From an uncultured Cohaesibacter sp. (GTDB lineage: Bacteria > Pseudomonadota > Alphaproteobacteria > Rhizobiales > Cohaesibacteraceae), in the NCBI RefSeq assembly GCF_963676275.1, contig NZ_OY781091.1, positions 3,202,775-3,266,774 of the forward strand: 64,000 nt of DNA, given 5' to 3'. Shown here piece by piece: positions 15,985-25,681 of this stretch (positions are counted from its first letter, which is position 1; every line of letters starts with the position of its first letter). Under the pieces are notes generated by a model. It did no database searches and had not been told where the DNA came from. It was given only the letters and a program-made list of their open reading frames with translations. Both the position numbers and the translations under genes were made by a program.

Positions 15985-18660
15985 ATGACTGACATGGAAA
16001 ATGTGACCCGTACCACATGTCCCTATTGCGGGGTCGGGTGCGGCGTCCTGATAGAGAAGCTCACGGATGGATCCGTAAGGGTCAAGGGCGATCCTGACCA
16101 TCCGGCCAATTACGGTCGCTTATGCTCCAAGGGCACAGCCCTTGCCGATACCATCGGTCTGGAAGACCGCCTGCTCTATCCGCAAATCAACGGCAAACGC
16201 GCCAGCTGGGATGAGGCACTCGATAGCATTGCCAGCCGCTTCAGGCAGATCATCGCCGAAGATGGCCCGGACGCCATCGCTTTTTATGTCTCCGGCCAAA
16301 TTCTGACCGAAGACTATTATGCCGCCAACAAACTGATGAAGGGAGCAATCGGCTCCGCCAATATCGACACCAATTCGCGCCTTTGCATGGCCTCTTCGGT
16401 TGCCGGCCACAAACGGGCTTTCGGGGCGGATACGGTTCCGGGCTGTTATGAAGATCTCGAGCTTGCAGACCTGATCATTCTGACCGGCACCAATCTGGCT
16501 TGGTGCCATCCGGTTCTTTATCAGCGCATTGTGCAAGCCAGAAAAGGCAATCCGGATCTGAAGGTCATATTGATCGATCCGCGCCGCACGATGACCGCCG
16601 ACATTGCCGACCTGCATCTGCCAATCAGCCCGGACGGTGACATTGCGCTATTTCTCGGGCTTCTGGCCGAGATCAGCAAATCGGGCTGTTACAATGGCGA
16701 CTATGTGGAGGCATATACCTGCGGCATGCAAGACGCCGTATCAGAAGCAAACGCACTCTCATGGGACGAAATCCAGTCGCAAACAGGGCTATCTTCGCAA
16801 GAATTGCGGCGCTTCTACGATCTTTTCATCAACAGCGAGAAGACCGTCACGGTCTATAGTCAGGGCGTCAACCAGTCGCGCGTCGGATCGAACAAGGTCA
16901 ATGCCATCATCAATTGCCATCTGGCAACCGGGCGCATCGGCCGCCCCGGCATGGGCCCCTTCTCTGTCACCGGGCAACCAAACGCGATGGGAGGCCGCGA
17001 GGTCGGCGGCCTTGCCAACATGCTGGCTTGCCACATGGACATTGAAAATGAGGCCCATCGCCAGATCGTCGGTGATTTCTGGCAGAGCGAGGCCTTGCCA
17101 ACGAAGCCGGGACTGAAGGCGATAGACCTGTTTCAGGCGGTCGCTGATGGCAAGATCAAGGCGCTCTGGATCATGTCAACCAACCCGGTGGTCTCGATGC
17201 CAGACGCAAATGCGGTGCGGGCGGCCATCCAGTCCTGCCCTCTCGTGATCGTTTCCGACGTGCAGGCCCACACGGACACCCTCGATCTTGCGCATATCAA
17301 GCTACCCGCCGCTGCCTGGGGCGAGAAGGACGGAACCGTAACCAACTCCGAACGCTGCATTTCGCGCCAGCGGGCATTTCTGCCCGCTCCGGGAGAAGCC
17401 AGAGCCGACTGGTGGCATATGGCCGAAGTTGGACGCAGAATGGGGCTTGAGGCGCAGTTTGATTGGCAAAATCCTGCTGATATCTTCCGTGAATATGCCG
17501 CCCTGAGCGCCGAACACAACGATGGCACGCGCGATTTTGATATTGGCGCATGGCAAGACAGAGACGATGAAGCCTACGCCTCCATGGAGCCATTCCAGTG
17601 GCCGGCAAGAGCTGGCGATGTGCCCTCTCACACCAATCAGCGCTTCTTTGCCACTGGCGGCTTCTTTACCCCCGGCCGCAAGGCCCGCGCCATAGCCGTT
17701 ACCACCGATGGAGTGTCTCAGGCGCAATCCACCTCTCCAGACCATGCCTTCATCCTCAACACGGGCCGCGTGCGCGATCATTGGCACACCATGACCCGCA
17801 CGGCTCGCAGTGCGCGCCTGTCGGCTCATTTGTCTGAGCCCTATTGCGAAATCCATATTGATGACGCCAAACGACTCGAAATCGGCGACAACGATCTGGT
17901 TTGGATCGAAAATGGGCTCGGGCGCGTAACCGTGCGCGCCATGATTTCGGACCGGATCAAATCCGGCCATCTGTTTGTCCCCATGCATTGGACCGATCAA
18001 TATAGCGCCAATGCCCGCATTGACCAGTTGGTACCATCCGTCAAGGACCCGGTTTCCGGCCAACCGGCTTCAAAATCGGCGCATGTGCGGATTTCCCGCG
18101 CCCGGATCGGTAGCTACGGTTTTGCTGTTCTGCGCGACAAACCGCAAGCGCTCTCCCTGCCCTATTGGACGCTGGCACGCTCCAAAGATGGCTGGCGTCT
18201 GGAGTTTGCCCTTGAAGAAGCCCCTGCGGCAGCAACGCCCGAAAGCATCAAGGCCGCGCTTGCCATTGACTGCGCAAATGAACCGCTCGCCTTTTTCGAC
18301 CTTGGCAAACATCGCTGCCGTATGGCGTGGTTTGATGGCGACAAGCTCGTGGCGTCGGTTTTTCTGGCAAGCGAGCCGCTCACCCTTTCCCGAGAATTTG
18401 TCTCCAGCCAGCTGGGTGGCATCTGGTCGGGCATTGCCCAGAGGGCTCAGGTCATCGCCGGAGTTCCCGGAAAGGAAACGCCGGACAAGGGCAAGATCAT
18501 TTGCGCCTGCATGAATGTCGGGCTTCATGAAATCGCAGCCGCCAAATCCAAAGGATGCTGCTCGGTAGATGCCATCGGCAAGGCCACCGGTGCGGGAACC
18601 AATTGTGGTTCCTGCAAACCCGAAATAGCGGAGATACTTCATGACGTTGCTGCAGAGTGA
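15985..18660 (+). CDS. nasA: Assimilatory nitrate reductase, catalytic subunit
   Basis: 891 residues. The N-terminal 4Fe-4S site (CPYCGVGC, later LCSKG) is followed by the Mo-bis-MGD molybdopterin oxidoreductase domains (NSRLCMASSV, TGRIGRPGMGP, NTGRVRDHWHTMTRT). A C-terminal BFD-like [2Fe-2S] domain (ICACMNVG then GTNCGSC) ends the protein. This matches cytoplasmic NasA, which reduces nitrate to nitrite using electrons from a flavoprotein such as the gene before it. GAGGGACAGG precedes ATG 15985. The last 20 bases overlap the start of the CysG-like gene, implying translational coupling. Confidence 0.95.
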   Translation: MTDMENVTRTTCPYCGVGCGVLIEKLTDGSVRVKGDPDHPANYGRLCSKGTALADTIGLEDRLLYPQINGKRASWDEALDSIASRFRQIIAEDGPDAIAFYVSGQILTEDYYAANKLMKGAIGSANIDTNSRLCMASSVAGHKRAFGADTVPGCYEDLELADLIILTGTNLAWCHPVLYQRIVQARKGNPDLKVILIDPRRTMTADIADLHLPISPDGDIALFLGLLAEISKSGCYNGDYVEAYTCGMQDAVSEANALSWDEIQSQTGLSSQELRRFYDLFINSEKTVTVYSQGVNQSRVGSNKVNAIINCHLATGRIGRPGMGPFSVTGQPNAMGGREVGGLANMLACHMDIENEAHRQIVGDFWQSEALPTKPGLKAIDLFQAVADGKIKALWIMSTNPVVSMPDANAVRAAIQSCPLVIVSDVQAHTDTLDLAHIKLPAAAWGEKDGTVTNSERCISRQRAFLPAPGEARADWWHMAEVGRRMGLEAQFDWQNPADIFREYAALSAEHNDGTRDFDIGAWQDRDDEAYASMEPFQWPARAGDVPSHTNQRFFATGGFFTPGRKARAIAVTTDGVSQAQSTSPDHAFILNTGRVRDHWHTMTRTARSARLSAHLSEPYCEIHIDDAKRLEIGDNDLVWIENGLGRVTVRAMISDRIKSGHLFVPMHWTDQYSANARIDQLVPSVKDPVSGQPASKSAHVRISRARIGSYGFAVLRDKPQALSLPYWTLARSKDGWRLEFALEEAPAAATPESIKAALAIDCANEPLAFFDLGKHRCRMAWFDGDKLVASVFLASEPLTLSREFVSSQLGGIWSGIAQRAQVIAGVPGKETPDKGKIICACMNVGLHEIAAAKSKGCCSVDAIGKATGAGTNCGSCKPEIAEILHDVAAE

Positions 18661-19816
18661 ATCGCGAAATCCGAAACGGGCCCGGCGCAAGGATCACATT
18701 GCAGACCTTGCCACGCTGCCGGTCTTTTTCAACCTCAAGGGCCAGAAGGTGGTTCTGGCCGGATCCGGCGACGGGGCAGCATGGAAAGCCGAACTGCTCG
18801 CCGCTGCGGGTGCTCAGGTTCATATCTATGCATCAGCGCCCGAAGAAGAAATGACCCGGTTGCTTGCAGCCGCGCCAACAGGTGACAGATGTTATGTCTG
18901 GCATCAGCAAGACTGGCAGCCTGACGACTTCAAAGGCGCCATGCTGGCCGTAGGCGAGATTGAAGAAGCAGAGGAAGCCGAACGATTCCTTGCGGCGGCC
19001 AATTCAGCGGGTGCCATGGTCAATATCATCGATAATCCGGCCTATTGCCAGTTCCAGTTTGGTTCCATCGTCAATCGCTCTCCCGTTGTCATCAGCATTT
19101 CGACAGATGGGGCCGCCCCCATTCTGGGGCAGGCAATCCGGCGCCGGATAGAAAGCCTCATTCCACCCATGATGTCCGAATGGGCCAATCTGGCCCAGCG
19201 GCTGCGCCCGGCTGTGATGGAGCGTTTCAAACCCGGAGCCGGAAGGCGGCGCTTCTGGGAAGCCTTCGTTGATATCGCTTTTTCGGGAGCACATGCCAGC
19301 CCGGCAACAGGAATTGACGACATATGGGCAGACCTGGGCCTGGACAGATCGCGCACAAGCGGCAAGGTGACCTTCATCGATACATGGCACGGACAAGGCG
19401 ACCTGCTGCCGATGCGCGCCATCCGCGCCCTGCATTCGGCCGACATCATCGTCTATGGCGATGAAACGAGCTGCGAAATTCTCGAACTGGCCCGCCGGGA
19501 AGCCCGCCGCCTCTCCATCAATGACGCAAAAAGCAGTCTTGGCGAAACGGACAAGGACACAACCGACCTGCTGAAAAAGCTTGTTCTCTCGGGCAAGCAT
19601 GTCGTGCGGCTGATCTCGTCAGTGGAGCATTCGGGCTTGGAGCTCGAACAGGAACGGGCTTCTCTCGCAAGACACAGCATCGAGACAACGCTCATCCCGA
19701 CCATTGCAAAGCCCGCAGCCGGAAGCAATGGCTCAGCCCCGTCCACATCGGGGCAGTCGGACAAATTGCCACGTCACCAGGCCACACAACGTCCCGCGCG
19801 GCAGCAATATATGTAG
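18641..19816 (+). CDS. CysG-like siroheme synthase with intact N-terminal and degenerate C-terminal domain
   Basis: 391 residues. About 20-235 matches the CysG precorrin-2 dehydrogenase/ferrochelatase domain (FFNLKGQKVVLAGSGDGAAWK; IIDNPAYCQFQFGSIV; PVVISISTDGAAPILGQAIR). From ~241 it resembles the start of the uroporphyrinogen-III methyltransferase domain (DLLPMRAIRALHSADIIVY). The SAM-binding GAGPGD motif has become DTWHGQGD, and the domain is ~120 residues instead of ~240. It should therefore oxidise precorrin-2 and insert iron but not methylate, so a separate methyltransferase must exist elsewhere. It supplies siroheme to NirA and ends the nrt-nas operon. Confidence 0.85.
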   Translation: MTLLQSESRNPKRARRKDHIADLATLPVFFNLKGQKVVLAGSGDGAAWKAELLAAAGAQVHIYASAPEEEMTRLLAAAPTGDRCYVWHQQDWQPDDFKGAMLAVGEIEEAEEAERFLAAANSAGAMVNIIDNPAYCQFQFGSIVNRSPVVISISTDGAAPILGQAIRRRIESLIPPMMSEWANLAQRLRPAVMERFKPGAGRRRFWEAFVDIAFSGAHASPATGIDDIWADLGLDRSRTSGKVTFIDTWHGQGDLLPMRAIRALHSADIIVYGDETSCEILELARREARRLSINDAKSSLGETDKDTTDLLKKLVLSGKHVVRLISSVEHSGLELEQERASLARHSIETTLIPTIAKPAAGSNGSAPSTSGQSDKLPRHQATQRPARQQYM

Positions 19817-20417
19817 GGGCCAGCGCTTGCCACCGTCCGCGATAAATCCACTGCATCCACGCCAGGGTGTGGATAGCGCAAATGCGGCAATGCGCAAACA
19901 AGCCATCGCGAAACGGCCAGCAATTGCTCGCTCTTTTGTTGGCCAATCCTGAATTTACGCTGCATTTCCCCGATGCGCCCCTCTGGCATCGCACCCCTTG
20001 CCTCTTCTCCAGCCCGATGCCGCAAACCGGGACAAGCGGCAAAACACCCCGCCCCTCTTGCCACAATGAAGAAATCCGGGCCGATTTCGAAGGACTTTGC
20101 AAGCTTTCAAACGCGACCGAAGTCGCATCTCTTGCCCGCTTTTCGATGCAGTTGCCGGAGCACCCTTGCGCAGCGGTTGGTTGACATTTGCGCCACCCCA
20201 CCATACTATTTGTCGACATAAGAAATACAAATAATAGTCATCTGATGTCATCAGAGAAACCACAGCAATTGCCTTGAAAACGAAAAATATCGATCTCGCC
20301 AAGTTTTACTGAGCCAACCCTTTCGTCAAAAAGTCCAGCCATTGCGCTCATGATGCTATCAGTCTGTCTAATGCTCTGGTATGTGCGGTAGCCGCCAAGC
20401 GTTTGAAAGGTTGACCC
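19817..20417. other. 600-bp gap between the nitrate and peptide-transport operons
   Basis: No convincing gene; the short open frames here lack ribosome sites and family resemblance. A dyad TCTGATgtcATCAGA at 20241-20255, ~165 bp before the peptide ABC gene, could be a GntR-type operator. No strong terminator for the nas operon was found. Confidence 0.5.
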
Positions 20418-22253
20418 GTGAACGAAGATACGTCCCATTCTTCCAGCCTGATCAAAGTAGAAAATCTGACTGTCGCCTTCGGAGAGGAGCGTGTTGTCGA
20501 GGAGCTTAGTTTTTCGGTTCGCTCGGGTCAGACATTGGCCATTGTGGGAGAAAGCGGGTCTGGCAAGTCTGTTACCTCCCTCTCCATCCTGCGCCTCGCC
20601 GACATGGCAGGTGCCCATTATGAATCGGGTCGGATCCTCTTTTCAGGTGCCGCCGGCGAGCAGGATCTGCTGAGCCTGTCGCAAAAGGAAATGCGGTCCA
20701 TACGTGGCAAGGAAATTGCCATGATCTTTCAGGAACCGATGACCTCGCTCAATCCGGTCTTCACCGTCGGCGACCAGATCGCCGAGGTGCTGCAACTGCA
20801 CGAAAAAATGACCCGTAATGACGCCCTCAAGGAAGGGATCAAGCTGCTCAGGATGGTGCGCCTTGGCGATGCCGAGAGCGTGATCAATCGCTATCCGCAC
20901 CAGCTGTCAGGAGGCATGCGCCAGCGGGTGATGATCGCCATGGCGCTGGCCTGTCGCCCCAAGCTGCTGATTGCCGATGAGCCGACCACCGCACTGGACG
21001 TGACCATTCAGGCCCAGATTCTGGCCATTCTGAGAGACCTGAAAGACCGCCTCGACATGGGCATCATTTTCATCACCCACGATATGGGCGTGGTGGCAGA
21101 AATGGCCGATGATGTGGTGGTCATGCGCAAGGGGCGCAAGGTGGAGGAACAGCCGGTCAACGACATCTTCGCCAATCCGCGCCATCTCTACACCCAAACC
21201 CTGCTTTCCGCCGTCCCAAGACTTGGAGCCATGAATGGGGAAGATTTCCCCAAACGCCAGCCGGTGGCCATCTATGACGAACAGGGGGGACATATCGAGG
21301 GCGAGGAGCGGATCCAGAATACCGCCGACTATGGCAGCGATCCGCTGATAGAAGTCAAGGAACTGGTGGTTCGCTTCAACGTCAAAAAGAGTTTCCTTGG
21401 CCGCCCCACCCACCGGGTGCATGCGGTCGAGCGCATCAGCCTTGACATCTATCCGGGCGAAACGCTGGCCCTTGTGGGCGAGAGCGGTTCGGGCAAGTCG
21501 ACCATCGGTCGCACCATCCAGCAGCTGCAGGAAAGTCAGGATGGCTCGATATGCTTCAAGGGTGAAAGTCTGGCAGACATGAGCAAGTCTCAGCGCCGAG
21601 CCCTGCGCAAGAAGATCCAGTATATCTTTCAGGATCCCTATGCTTCTCTGGATCCCCGCAAGACCGTCGGCTTTTCCATCGCCGAGCCCCTGCGCACCCA
21701 TGACATTCTCCATGATGACGGCCTGATAAATGCCCGCGTTGCCGAGCTGCTGGAACGTGTCGGCCTGATGCCCGACCATGCCCGGCGTTATCCGCATGAA
21801 TTTTCCGGTGGCCAGCGCCAGCGTATTTGCATTGCCCGCGCCCTTGCCTCCGATCCGGAACTGATCATTGCCGACGAGGCCCTGTCTGCCCTCGACGTAT
21901 CGGTTCAGGCCCAGATCATCAACCTGTTCATGGATCTGCAGGCCGAGCGTGGCCTGTCCTATCTCTTCATCAGCCACGACATGGCGGTGGTTGAGCAGAT
22001 GAGCCATCGCGTCGCGGTGCTCTATCTGGGCCAGATCGTCGAAGCGGGCAGCCGCCGCCAGATCTTTGAAGACCCGCAACATGCCTATACCCGCAACCTG
22101 CTATCCGCAGTGCCGGTTGCCGATCCGGGCAAGCGGGTGATGCTAGCCATCAATGAAGATGAAATCCCCAGCCCCATAAGGGCAGTGGGCAACGAGCCGG
22201 ACATCCTCACTCATAAAGAGGTAAGCCCGGGCCATATTGTCGCAAATCAATAA
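20418..22253 (+). CDS. Peptide ABC transporter, fused double ATPase (DppD-DppF / GsiA type)
   Basis: 611 residues with two oligopeptide-type ATPase domains in one chain. Each has GESGSGKS Walker A, an ABC signature ([18 protein letters not shown]), Walker B ([20 protein letters not shown]) and a switch histidine ([16 protein letters not shown]). Each carries the short C-terminal oligopeptide-family extension ([24 protein letters not shown]). The fusion energises a two-permease importer. The start is GTG 20418 after AAGG; no ATG is available nearby. First gene of a five-gene rightward operon. Confidence 0.93.
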   Translation: MNEDTSHSSSLIKVENLTVAFGEERVVEELSFSVRSGQTLAIVGESGSGKSVTSLSILRLADMAGAHYESGRILFSGAAGEQDLLSLSQKEMRSIRGKEIAMIFQEPMTSLNPVFTVGDQIAEVLQLHEKMTRNDALKEGIKLLRMVRLGDAESVINRYPHQLSGGMRQRVMIAMALACRPKLLIADEPTTALDVTIQAQILAILRDLKDRLDMGIIFITHDMGVVAEMADDVVVMRKGRKVEEQPVNDIFANPRHLYTQTLLSAVPRLGAMNGEDFPKRQPVAIYDEQGGHIEGEERIQNTADYGSDPLIEVKELVVRFNVKKSFLGRPTHRVHAVERISLDIYPGETLALVGESGSGKSTIGRTIQQLQESQDGSICFKGESLADMSKSQRRALRKKIQYIFQDPYASLDPRKTVGFSIAEPLRTHDILHDDGLINARVAELLERVGLMPDHARRYPHEFSGGQRQRICIARALASDPELIIADEALSALDVSVQAQIINLFMDLQAERGLSYLFISHDMAVVEQMSHRVAVLYLGQIVEAGSRRQIFEDPQHAYTRNLLSAVPVADPGKRVMLAINEDEIPSPIRAVGNEPDILTHKEVSPGHIVANQ

Positions 22254-22281
22254 TTTCCTATTCGAAACAAGGGAACTGAAA

Positions 22282-23811
22282 ATGAAAAGAATGTTGAGAA
22301 ACACAGCTGCCGTCATGGCCATTGCCGTGGCCAGCATGGGGTTTACCGCAGGCTCAAGCATGGCTGCAGGCAAATTGTCTGTTTCCGTGGCGCTTGATCC
22401 GGGCAGTTGGGATCCGATCGACACATTTCTGGTCGCATGGGGCGCTGTCGGCTCCAACATTTTCGATGGCCTGACGGAACGCGATACCAACGCCAAACTG
22501 CATCCCGGGCTCGCCACCAGTTGGGAAGTGCTCGACGACGGCGTTCGCATTCGTTTCAAGCTGCGTGAAGGCGTCAAGTTCCACAATGGCGAGGTCTTCA
22601 ACGCCGAAGCCGTCAAATTCACCTTCGACCGACTGCTCGGCGACATCGGCGCCAAAGGCCCGCAGCGCGCCAACTATACCTCGGTCGACAGTGTCGAGAT
22701 CATTGACGACTATACTGTCGATTTCCATCTCAACCAGCCAGACCCGGTATTGCTGACCAAGCTGGCAGGCTATGGCGCAATGATCGTTCCGCCGAAATAT
22801 ATCGCCGAGAAGGGCGAGGATTATTTCAACACCCATCCGGTCGGAACCGGCCCCTTCAGCTTCGTATCCTATGAACCCAAGGTCGAGCTGGAGCTAAAAG
22901 CCAACCCGGACTATTGGGGCGATGTCGCCAAGATTTCTGAACTGGAATATCGCTTCATCTCCGAAATTCCGACCGCTGTGGCTGAATTGCAGGCCGGACG
23001 TCTGGATATTGTCGAAGACCTTCCCATCTCGATGTTGTCGGTGGTCAAGGATGACGCCAAGCTTGATGTCGTTTCAACCGCGGGCCCGACCGTCTATGGC
23101 CTGCGCTTCAATACCCGCGACGGCATCACCGCCAACAAGGATGTCCGCAAGGCCATCATCATGGCCGTTGACCGCGAAACCATCATCAAGTCACTGCTGG
23201 CAGGCGAAGCCGAAGAAATCGCCAGCTTCCAGAGTTCGCTGTCCTTTGGTTACGATCCAGAGCTGAAGCCTTTGCCCTACAATCCGGAAGAAGCCAAGAA
23301 ACTGCTCAAGGCAGCCGGTGTTGCGTCCGGGGCAGAAGTCCAGATCGACATCCGCGCAGGCAAACCAACCTTCAACGAAGTGGTTCAGGCCGTTGGCGCT
23401 TACTTGCAGACCGTTGGCCTCAAGGCTGTGATCAAGCCCTATGAAAACAGCGTCTTCCTCAACGATATCGTGCCGCAGGGCAAGACCGGCGCACTGTTCC
23501 AGCAGAGCTGGGGCGGCTGGACGCTGGATTATGACAACACCGCCTATCTGCTCTATCACACCGGCCAGAAATGGAACCCATATGGCACCGACGCCAAGCT
23601 TGATGCCATGCTGGAAGAGCAGCGCCCCCTGACTGATGTGGCAAAGCGCGAAGAACTGCTCAAGGGCATAGGCGCCTATGTCGCCGATGAGGCGCTTGAA
23701 ATGCCGCTCTATGGTCTCAAGGCCATCTATGGCGTCAACAAGCGTCTGGAAGGCTTCGTCCCAGCACCGGACAACCGCATCAAGCTCAATACGGTATCCG
23801 TCAAGGAATAG
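22282..23811 (+). CDS. Peptide ABC transporter, substrate-binding protein (SBP family 5)
   Basis: 509 residues. A signal peptide (KRML..., hydrophobic core, SSMAA cleavage region near residue 28) precedes the family 5 fold: WDPIDTFLVAWGAVGSNIFD, then GVKFHNGEVFNAEAVKFTFD and VGTGPFSF. These proteins bind di- or oligopeptides, glutathione or sometimes opines. ATG 22282 is preferred over 22237 because a signal peptide then starts correctly. It lies 28 bp after the ATPase gene. The precise ligand cannot be read from sequence; the M14 peptidase in the operon favours peptides. Confidence 0.92.
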   Translation: MKRMLRNTAAVMAIAVASMGFTAGSSMAAGKLSVSVALDPGSWDPIDTFLVAWGAVGSNIFDGLTERDTNAKLHPGLATSWEVLDDGVRIRFKLREGVKFHNGEVFNAEAVKFTFDRLLGDIGAKGPQRANYTSVDSVEIIDDYTVDFHLNQPDPVLLTKLAGYGAMIVPPKYIAEKGEDYFNTHPVGTGPFSFVSYEPKVELELKANPDYWGDVAKISELEYRFISEIPTAVAELQAGRLDIVEDLPISMLSVVKDDAKLDVVSTAGPTVYGLRFNTRDGITANKDVRKAIIMAVDRETIIKSLLAGEAEEIASFQSSLSFGYDPELKPLPYNPEEAKKLLKAAGVASGAEVQIDIRAGKPTFNEVVQAVGAYLQTVGLKAVIKPYENSVFLNDIVPQGKTGALFQQSWGGWTLDYDNTAYLLYHTGQKWNPYGTDAKLDAMLEEQRPLTDVAKREELLKGIGAYVADEALEMPLYGLKAIYGVNKRLEGFVPAPDNRIKLNTVSVKE

Positions 23812-23900
23812 TCCTTCAGAGGATTTAAAAACGGGGGGGACAGACATGCCCTCCCCTCAGACTGCAAGACCAACTCAAAGCCCGAACGGAGGTCGGTCGC

Positions 23901-24824
23901 ATGGCCGGGTTTATTGTCAAACGCATGTTGCAGGCAATCTTTGCCACGCTCATTGTCACCCTGCTGGTGTCTTATGCCATTCGCCTGACGGGCGATCCGG
24001 CGCTCATGCTGACGCAGGGCGCAGGCAGCATCACCGAAGCCGATCTGGTGCGCATCCGCGAGGCACTCGGCGTCAACGAGCCCTTCTTCGTGCAATATTT
24101 CGGCTTCCTCAAGGATATGGTGACCCTTGATTTCGGCCGCAGTTTTCTCGGTGGAACTTCGGTTGCCGTGCTGATCGGCGGAGCGCTGCCCTCGACGCTG
24201 GCGCTGGCCTTCTGGTCGATGCTGATTTCCATCGTCTTTTCCATTCCCTTGGGCATCACCGCCGCGATCCACCGCAACAAGGCTGTCGATCAGGTCATTC
24301 GCGTCATTTCGCTGGTCGGGCTGTCCTTCCCCAACTTCTGGCTCGCCATCATGCTTGTGCTGGTCTTCTCCATCACATGGAACATCTTGCCTCCGAGCGG
24401 CATGTCCGGCCCCCTGTCCTACATCATGCCCGCCGTCACCATGGGCGTCATCCTGATGGCGGTCAATGTGCGCCTAGTGCGCACGACCATGCTGGAAACC
24501 CTCAATGCGCAATATATCATGGTGGCCCGCGCCAAGGGCCTGTCGGAAACCAAGGTGCTTTACAAGCATGCCCTGCGCAACTGCGCCATTCCGCTGATCA
24601 CCTATATGGGCCTTCAATTTGGCGGGCTGCTGGGTGGCATCGTCGTCATCGAGCGGGTATTCAACTGGCCCGGCATGGGCACGCTGGCCTTTGATGCCGT
24701 CGGCGCACGCGACTATCCGGTGCTTCAGGCCTCCATCATGGTGCTGTCGCTGATGATCATCATCGTCAATCTGCTCGTCGACATCATCTATGGTCTTGTC
24801 GACCCGCGCATCAGAACGGAGTAG
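23901..24824 (+). CDS. Peptide ABC transporter permease, DppB type
   Basis: 307 residues with six membrane segments, the N-terminal helix/periplasmic loop of DppB (GDPALMLTQGAGSITEADLV) and the ATPase-coupling region (YIMVARAKGLSETKVLYKHA). Forms the inner-membrane channel with the DppC-like protein. CGGAGG lies 8 nt upstream of the ATG. Confidence 0.93.
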   Translation: MAGFIVKRMLQAIFATLIVTLLVSYAIRLTGDPALMLTQGAGSITEADLVRIREALGVNEPFFVQYFGFLKDMVTLDFGRSFLGGTSVAVLIGGALPSTLALAFWSMLISIVFSIPLGITAAIHRNKAVDQVIRVISLVGLSFPNFWLAIMLVLVFSITWNILPPSGMSGPLSYIMPAVTMGVILMAVNVRLVRTTMLETLNAQYIMVARAKGLSETKVLYKHALRNCAIPLITYMGLQFGGLLGGIVVIERVFNWPGMGTLAFDAVGARDYPVLQASIMVLSLMIIIVNLLVDIIYGLVDPRIRTE

Positions 24825-24829
24825 CAGCC

Positions 24830-25681
24830 ATGGCTCAGTCCAAAAGCAGAAAACGCCGGTTCAATCCGGGCATGGAACTGATTGTCGGGGCCACTCTGGT
24901 CACGCTCATTGTGTTGTCCGCCCTGTTTGCCCACCAGCTTTTCCCCGAAGGCTTCGACAGGATTGATCTTTTGTCGCGCCTGACCCCACCCTTCCTCAAA
25001 TCGGTGCATCCGCTGGGATCCGATCCGCTGGGGCGTGACGTGCTGGCCCGCGTCGTGGCCGGAGGGCGCATCTCGCTGCTGGTTGGCATCAGCTCGGTCA
25101 TCGGCGCCGTTTTGGTTGGCGTGACCATCGGCCTCATCGCCGGTTTCTATCGCGGCATAACCGACATGCTGATGATGCGCTTCGTCGATATCCAGCTCGC
25201 CCTGCCCTTTATCCTGCTGGCCATCACCTTCATCGCCATCGTTGGCGGCAGCCTGATGAACACCATCATCCTGCTGATTGTTTCCCAATGGGTGCAATAT
25301 GCCCGTCTCGTGCGCGGTCAGGTTCTGGCGCTCAGAGACCGGGAATTCATTCTCGCCGCCCGCGCCATCGGCGTGAAGGACTGGCGGATCATCGTCCAGC
25401 ATCTGCTGCCCAATCTCACCGGCCCGGTCATCGTCTTGATGACGCTCAATGTGGCCAACAATATCCTTCTGGAAAGCAGCCTGACCTTTCTTGGCCTCGG
25501 GGTTGACCCGACCATTCCCTCTTGGGGTGGCATGCTGGCCGAAGGACGCTCCTATCTGCAAACCGCCTGGTGGGTCAGCGTGTTCCCCGGCCTTGCCATC
25601 ATGCTCACCGTACTCGGATTGAACCTTCTGGGCGACTGGATGCGCGATCGGCTCGACCCAACCGGAAAGACGTCTCTATGA
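24830..25681 (+). CDS. Peptide ABC transporter permease, DppC type
   Basis: 283 residues, DppC-like: an N-terminal helix, then HPLGSDPLGRDVLARVVAGGRISL, typical of this subfamily, and the coupling loop EFILAARAIGVKDWRIIVQH. Starts 5 bp after the DppB-type gene and ends in a 4-bp ATGA overlap with the carboxypeptidase gene, indicating translational coupling. Confidence 0.93.
   Translation: MAQSKSRKRRFNPGMELIVGATLVTLIVLSALFAHQLFPEGFDRIDLLSRLTPPFLKSVHPLGSDPLGRDVLARVVAGGRISLLVGISSVIGAVLVGVTIGLIAGFYRGITDMLMMRFVDIQLALPFILLAITFIAIVGGSLMNTIILLIVSQWVQYARLVRGQVLALRDREFILAARAIGVKDWRIIVQHLLPNLTGPVIVLMTLNVANNILLESSLTFLGLGVDPTIPSWGGMLAEGRSYLQTAWWVSVFPGLAIMLTVLGLNLLGDWMRDRLDPTGKTSL

Noticed and set aside
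19692-20219. 175-residue minus-strand frame in the gap after the CysG-like gene
   Set aside because: No ribosome site or known domain, and it overlaps the 3' end of the CysG-like gene.
20907-22082. Long open frame on the minus strand
   Set aside because: It is the antisense shadow of the fused peptide ATPase; no family resemblance and histidine/glycine-rich shadow composition.
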